In this document: piece by piece, positions 21,622 to 24,964 of the stretch
Layout of the letters: every line of letters starts with the position of its first letter
How positions within the stretch are numbered: position 1 is the stretch's first letter
Source of the DNA: a virus
Length of the DNA: 24,964 nucleotides
Virus record (IMG/VR): IMGVR_UViG_3300047440_000060
Coordinates: 1-24,964 of that record
Direction: 5' to 3' (one strand)
Position numbers and translations under genes: made by a program
The notes under the pieces: generated by a model
Database searches by the model: none
What the model was told of the DNA's origin: nothing
The model's input: the letters and a program-made list of their open reading frames with translations, nothing else

Positions 21622-23504
21622 CTGCCACCCCACCGTCTCTGCCTGAGCGCCGCGCGCTGCTGTGCCAACCGTGCCGCCGACTTGCCGGCCAGGAAGGTCG
21701 ATAGCTGGTTGTCGTTATACAACTTGATCTGATCCACCATGCTCACCCTGCGCCGCGCGATGTCGGCCTCCCGCGTGCGCCTGATCTGCATCAGGTTGCG
21801 CCGCGCCCGTTCCTCCCAGCACCTGACGCCCATGGCGAGACTGACCACGCGGTCGTCCTTGCCGGAGCCTTCGGCGGCGATGCTATCACCCTCGCGGGCA
21901 ATCGCCCTCATCTCTTCCAGCGTCGCCATCGACCGAATGCGGAGAAGCCCGGAACTGGTCACGTCGCGCAGACGCTCCATGATCGCGACCTTCAACTGGC
22001 TTTGAGTCTTGAACTGCCACACATGCCCCGGATGCTGGCTGTCGGAACGTGTATAGAAATAGTTCTTCACGTTGGCCTGGATCGAGAGAAGCCCCCGGTC
22101 CGTCAGTTGATGCCCAAAGTAACCAGTAGCGATCTTCTGCTTGAGTTGTTGGAGTTCCCGCCATGTCGCCTCGCCTGGCCCGTTGATCTCCACGATGCGA
22201 TACACCGTGCTGGTCTGCCCCGCGTACCACCCCTCGATGGCGGCCACCACCCAGGCCAGTTGCTGCGTGTTGATCAGCGGCCAGGCGTATTCCGCCACCT
22301 GGTCCAGCCCATCGCTGAAACACCGCAGCACCTGAATGGCCGAGCGGTCGGATTTGTCCGAGTGCCCATAGGCCGGGTCGCAACTGACCACGTAAACCGA
22401 GTCCTCGACCGGCTCTTCCCATACCTTCAGTTGCCCGTGCCGCCAGTGCTTCGTCGCCACCACGGTCATGTCGGCGAAGTCGAACCCCGGCATGAATGAG
22501 TAGGCGGTGAACTTGTTGTTGGCGTTTTTGTTGGTCTGCTCGGTCAGGATTTCCGACTGGAAGAAGGTCGCACCGGTCTGCTGGAACGCCTCGGCCTCGG
22601 TCCATGGCTGGTTCTGGATGCGCGTCGGATCGTCGGACTTGTTCTCGTCATCGTCCGTGCCGCGCATTTCCTTTCTGATCCAGGCGAGTTGTTCCGCCGT
22701 GATCTCGTGGTTGTATTGCTCCTTGACCAGCCGGATCTTGTTCCGCTCGTCGTCAGTTAAAGGATCGGCGGTATAGGTCTTGAAGTCGGGGTGGTCGCGT
22801 TCGATCACCTGATTCTGGTGCGCCCACCAGCCGATGAACACGCACACGCAATCGGGGTCTTCCTTTCCCTCGTTCCAGATATCATGCCAGATGCCATAGC
22901 CGCGAGCGGTCGATTCATCGATGAACAGACGATTCGGATTGAGCCGCGAGAGCGTGTGGCGGAAGTTTTCCAGCGCCTCGGGATCGCCATAGCCGCACAG
23001 TTCCGACCGGTGGACCATGCTGATGCCGGAGCCTGACCCAAGGCCGCCGCTGGACTTGGTTTTGCCGACGCCGGCCGACATCAGGTTGATACGCGAGCCG
23101 CCGGCCAGGGTCAGAGAGTAGCGATTGTCGCGGACCTTGCGCGGGAACTCGTATTCGGGCGGAAACTTTTGCAGCATGTCGATCAGTTCGAGGCGCGCTT
23201 CGTCCAGATGCTGCGTCGTGTCGAACAGCAACGCCGAAGTCATCTCGAAAATGCCGTTCCAATACAAAGAAATAGCGCGGGTTATGGTAGAAATACCAAG
23301 TTGTCGTGATTTCAGGAACTTGAAATCGTGCTTGTCCTCGCCAAGTCCGGTGAAAACCGTATCTATCACCATCTTCTGAGAGTTCAAAAGGTTCTTACCA
23401 AGACTGATGTAGCCGTAGTCCTTACTTTTGCAGAACGTATAATCCAGATGCCGCAGGAAGGCTTCCTTGTGACGGTCGGCCAGTTCGGGCGTCCATCCCG
23501 CCAT
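21618..23504 (-). CDS. terL: Terminase large subunit
   Basis: 628 aa from the ATG at 23504, which shares a base with the upstream stop (TGATG); a longer frame upstream only overlaps the previous gene. ATPase part: Walker-A-like FLKSRQLGIST (63-73), a Walker-B-like MVHRSE ending in Glu168, and the coupling motif LFIDESTARGYG (193-204). Nuclease part: VVSCDPAYGHSDKSD (373-385) with Asp376, VEINGPGEATWREL, and the late DDRVVSLAM, giving the acidic cluster of an RNase H-like fold. It cuts and pumps DNA into the prohead through the portal. The last 45 residues (MVDQIKLYNDNQLSTFLAGK onward) are basic and extra-helical. No small subunit is identifiable beside it. Confidence 0.92.
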   Translation of the reverse strand: MAGWTPELADRHKEAFLRHLDYTFCKSKDYGYISLGKNLLNSQKMVIDTVFTGLGEDKHDFKFLKSRQLGISTITRAISLYWNGIFEMTSALLFDTTQHLDEARLELIDMLQKFPPEYEFPRKVRDNRYSLTLAGGSRINLMSAGVGKTKSSGGLGSGSGISMVHRSELCGYGDPEALENFRHTLSRLNPNRLFIDESTARGYGIWHDIWNEGKEDPDCVCVFIGWWAHQNQVIERDHPDFKTYTADPLTDDERNKIRLVKEQYNHEITAEQLAWIRKEMRGTDDDENKSDDPTRIQNQPWTEAEAFQQTGATFFQSEILTEQTNKNANNKFTAYSFMPGFDFADMTVVATKHWRHGQLKVWEEPVEDSVYVVSCDPAYGHSDKSDRSAIQVLRCFSDGLDQVAEYAWPLINTQQLAWVVAAIEGWYAGQTSTVYRIVEINGPGEATWRELQQLKQKIATGYFGHQLTDRGLLSIQANVKNYFYTRSDSQHPGHVWQFKTQSQLKVAIMERLRDVTSSGLLRIRSMATLEEMRAIAREGDSIAAEGSGKDDRVVSLAMGVRCWEERARRNLMQIRRTREADIARRRVSMVDQIKLYNDNQLSTFLAGKSAARLAQQRAALRQRRWGGR

Positions 23505-23773
23505 CAGCGCCGCCCGAACCCGCCCATGGACCCGCCCCGTTCGTCCTCGGCGATCTGATCCAGCGCGATCTTGGCCTTGGTCGAGACCAGTGACCAGAAC
23601 ACCGCCGGCGAGGCGGATGGATCGAGGATCAGCGTCGTCACCACGTCGCCTTCTCCCGGCGGCACCAGCGCGAAGCACCCCGCGAAGCCGTTCCCGGCGT
23701 TCAGCGTCACCTTGGCCGAGAGTTCGTCCAGCGCCGCGGCGGCCTGAAGAGCGCGGGGGTCGGGGTCACTCAT
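23504..23773 (-). CDS. Small protein upstream of terL, unknown function
   Basis: 89 aa from ATG 23773 (MSDPDPRALQAAAALDELSA), which overlaps the KTSC gene by 8 bases; a start 21 bases upstream is also in frame. It has beta-rich middle sequence (GFAGCFALVPP, VVTTLILDP) and a helical end (STKAKIALDQIAEDERGG). It lies where a terminase small subunit often is, but no helix-turn-helix or central oligomerisation helix pattern is seen, so I do not call it TerS. It is directly coupled to terL. Confidence 0.65.
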   Translation of the reverse strand: MSDPDPRALQAAAALDELSAKVTLNAGNGFAGCFALVPPGEGDVVTTLILDPSASPAVFWSLVSTKAKIALDQIAEDERGGSMGGFGRR

Positions 23774-23987
23774 CAGACACGTACCGATGCTCATACCGCC
23801 CGATCACCGATTCCCGCACGAACGTCCCGACACTCCACGAGTTCGCCGCGCGCTCGGCCACGTCGGCGGGAACGCCCGCGTAGGACGATAGCTTGCCGGA
23901 CTTCCAACGGATGAACAGCGTGCCGTTGTCGTAGCCCACGGCATCGACGTTGCTCGACGTGACCTCGCGCATGTCAGGAACGGGCAT
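23766..23987 (-). CDS. KTSC-domain protein
   Basis: 73 aa. The product is almost entirely one KTSC domain: SSNVDAVGYDNGTLFIRWKS, then YAGVPADVAERAANSWSVGT, then VIGRYEHRYV. The pattern VxSSNxxAxGYD...L.I.F..G..Y.Y..VP is typical of the family. KTSC domains occur alone or with other domains in phages and bacteria; they are small beta-rich units of unknown or binding function. AGAGGA lies 6 bases upstream of the ATG at 23987. It overlaps the previous gene by 14 bases and the next by 8. Its role in this phage is unknown. Confidence 0.85.
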   Translation of the reverse strand: MPVPDMREVTSSNVDAVGYDNGTLFIRWKSGKLSSYAGVPADVAERAANSWSVGTFVRESVIGRYEHRYVSDE

Positions 23988-24165
23988 GGCATATCCTCTT
24001 CACCCGGCGCTCATAAAAGGCGGGGCGGCGGTACCGAACCTTTCGCTTGTTCCAAAAGCAGAACTGGCGAAACATCCGGGGCCGGATGAGCATGAACCGG
24101 GGCGCCTCCCGGCTAGCCAATAAGGTCACGCTTTCCAGAAGCGAGTGCATCTCAGGAACGGACAC
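23974..24165 (-). CDS. Small basic protein, unknown function
   Basis: 63 aa from a GTG at 24165 with GGAGGAG 7 bases upstream, which favours it over an ATG at 24150 that lacks such a site. The C-terminal half is strongly basic and aromatic (RMFRQFCFWNKRKVRYRRPA); in all 16 of 63 residues are Arg or Lys. It might bind nucleic acid or a membrane surface. It overlaps the glycosyltransferase gene by 14 bases and the KTSC gene by 14 bases. I do not recognise a family. Confidence 0.6.
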   Translation of the reverse strand: MSVPEMHSLLESVTLLASREAPRFMLIRPRMFRQFCFWNKRKVRYRRPAFYERRVKRICHARS

Positions 24166-24964
24166 GCTTCAGCTCCTCCACCATGGCCGCGAACACGCCT
24201 GGCCACGCCAGATCGTCGCCTTGCCGCCAGATTCGCGTCTTGTCATACCACAAAGGCCGCTCGCCGCGTGTGCCGATCCGCCAATCCCGCCCACGCTTAC
24301 TCGCCGCCACCCAGCACGGCAGATCGAGCGCCCCCGAGAGGTGCCCAAGGAACGATTCGCAGGTCACGATCAGGTCCATGCACCGCAAGATGCCCGCCGT
24401 GTCGGCGGCGTCTCGGATCATCGGGCTTAAATCCTGGATCATTGCCGCGAGTCCTGAATTATGCAACTCCTGAACCCGGCTTCCGACCTGCACCGACCAT
24501 AATTTCACGTTCGGCACTTCAAGCAGACTTAAAAATTCCGTCACAGGAATACTACGGTGACGATCAATGTCATTCCCCGGCGCACCAGCCCATGAAATCG
24601 CGATGTTGAAGTCCCTGTCGTCCAGTTTCAACGTGTCCGAGACCGATCCATTCGGAAAGTAATCCGGTCTCAAACCCTCACAGTCACGGATTTCTTCATC
24701 ATTAAGTCCCAACGCGGTCGGAACTGAAAAGATCGGACACCACGCATCGGCGGGAGGCAGAATGGAGTCGTTCAACACGACCTCGACGTTCAGGAACCCC
24801 GCCATCGCGCCACGCAACAAGGTCAGAAGTTCCGGCTGCACCATGAAGATCAGCCGCCTGACCGGCATCGCCGCCATGGCAACGAACCGAGCGAACGATA
24901 ACGTGTCGCCCAAACCCATGTCTGGCATGATAACAAGAGTGTCAACGTAACTACCGTCCCATCG
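24152..24964 (-). CDS. Glycosyltransferase (heptosyltransferase/GT9-like), 5' truncated at window edge
   Basis: 270 codons are visible and the frame is still open at the right edge; residues before the first Met (WDGSYVDTLVI) already match the family, so the true start is probably outside. Key blocks by visible residue: MGLGDTLSFARF (15-27), ISWAGAPGND (123-132), the DRHRS repeat-rule segment, DLSPMIRDAADTAG (178-191), TCESFLGHLSGAL (201-213), and RPLWYDKTRIWRQ near the end. This order follows the C-terminal GT domain of TPR-glycosyltransferases common in Rhodospirillales and of ADP-heptose transferases. The family's usual DTxxAH becomes ESFLGH here. The likely substrate is a surface or protein-linked sugar, unproven. 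GC in a hand-counted 120-base sample is 50%, lower than in the packaging genes. Confidence 0.78.
   Translation of the reverse strand, partial: RWDGSYVDTLVIMPDMGLGDTLSFARFVAMAAMPVRRLIFMVQPELLTLLRGAMAGFLNVEVVLNDSILPPADAWCPIFSVPTALGLNDEEIRDCEGLRPDYFPNGSVSDTLKLDDRDFNIAISWAGAPGNDIDRHRSIPVTEFLSLLEVPNVKLWSVQVGSRVQELHNSGLAAMIQDLSPMIRDAADTAGILRCMDLIVTCESFLGHLSGALDLPCWVAASKRGRDWRIGTRGERPLWYDKTRIWRQGDDLAWPGVFAAMVEELKRVRS

Noticed and set aside
24929-24964. The first Met (24928) as the true start of the glycosyltransferase gene
   Set aside because: The frame remains open to the window edge and the preceding residues (WDGSYVDTLVI) match the family, so the gene is better treated as truncated.

Overview
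The window looks like one long virion-gene module of a tailed DNA phage (or prophage), probably a short-tailed podovirus of a GC-rich alphaproteobacterium. The support is a terminase large subunit, portal, scaffold, capsid, tandem adaptors, a nozzle-like protein, internal core proteins including a transglycosylase-bearing giant, and a tail spike, with no tail tube, sheath or tape-measure gene. The host group is an inference from high GC (about 63% in a hand-counted sample) and from the styles of the glycosyltransferase and the RRGFLLG signal peptide. No replication, lysis, integrase, tRNA or CRISPR element is visible, so the window is only part of a larger genome. Layout: all genes but one lie on the minus strand, so the module reads right to left. 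(1) 24964-23504: a 5'-truncated glycosyltransferase-like gene, a small basic protein, a KTSC-domain protein and a small unknown. (2) 23504-18751: packaging genes, namely terL, a tiny signal-peptide protein, a zinc-ribbon protein, a small unknown and the portal. (3) 18754-17439: an accessory patch with a 70-aa unknown, an FkbM-type methyltransferase, a lone plus-strand helix-turn-helix gene and two very short polybasic peptides. (4) 17343-13861: head genes, namely a Gly/Pro-rich protein, a small unknown, scaffold, major capsid protein and a repeat-rich head-surface candidate. (5) 13811-10157: two paralogous head-tail adaptors, a nozzle-like protein and a fibre-module protein. (6) 10157-1212: two unknowns, a GNAT-like protein and three large internal/ejection protein candidates; the 1337-aa one has an N-terminal lytic transglycosylase-like domain like T7 gp16. 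(7) 1200-1: two small unknowns and a pectate-lyase-fold tail spike that carries a signal peptide and runs off the left edge. Genes are packed end to end. Eight junctions overlap as ATGA, one as GTGA and seven as TGATG or TAATG, so translation is probably coupled through most of the module. The main break is at 17496-17819, where the plus-strand HTH gene sits; a 10-bp direct repeat lies just upstream of it. The accessory genes (methyltransferase, glycosyltransferase) are visibly AT-richer (about 50% GC in samples) than the packaging genes. Together they suggest an acquired function in modifying a surface glycan or a virion component. The least explained items are the two polybasic micro-ORFs, the HTH gene with its repeats, and the signal-peptide protein coupled to terL.
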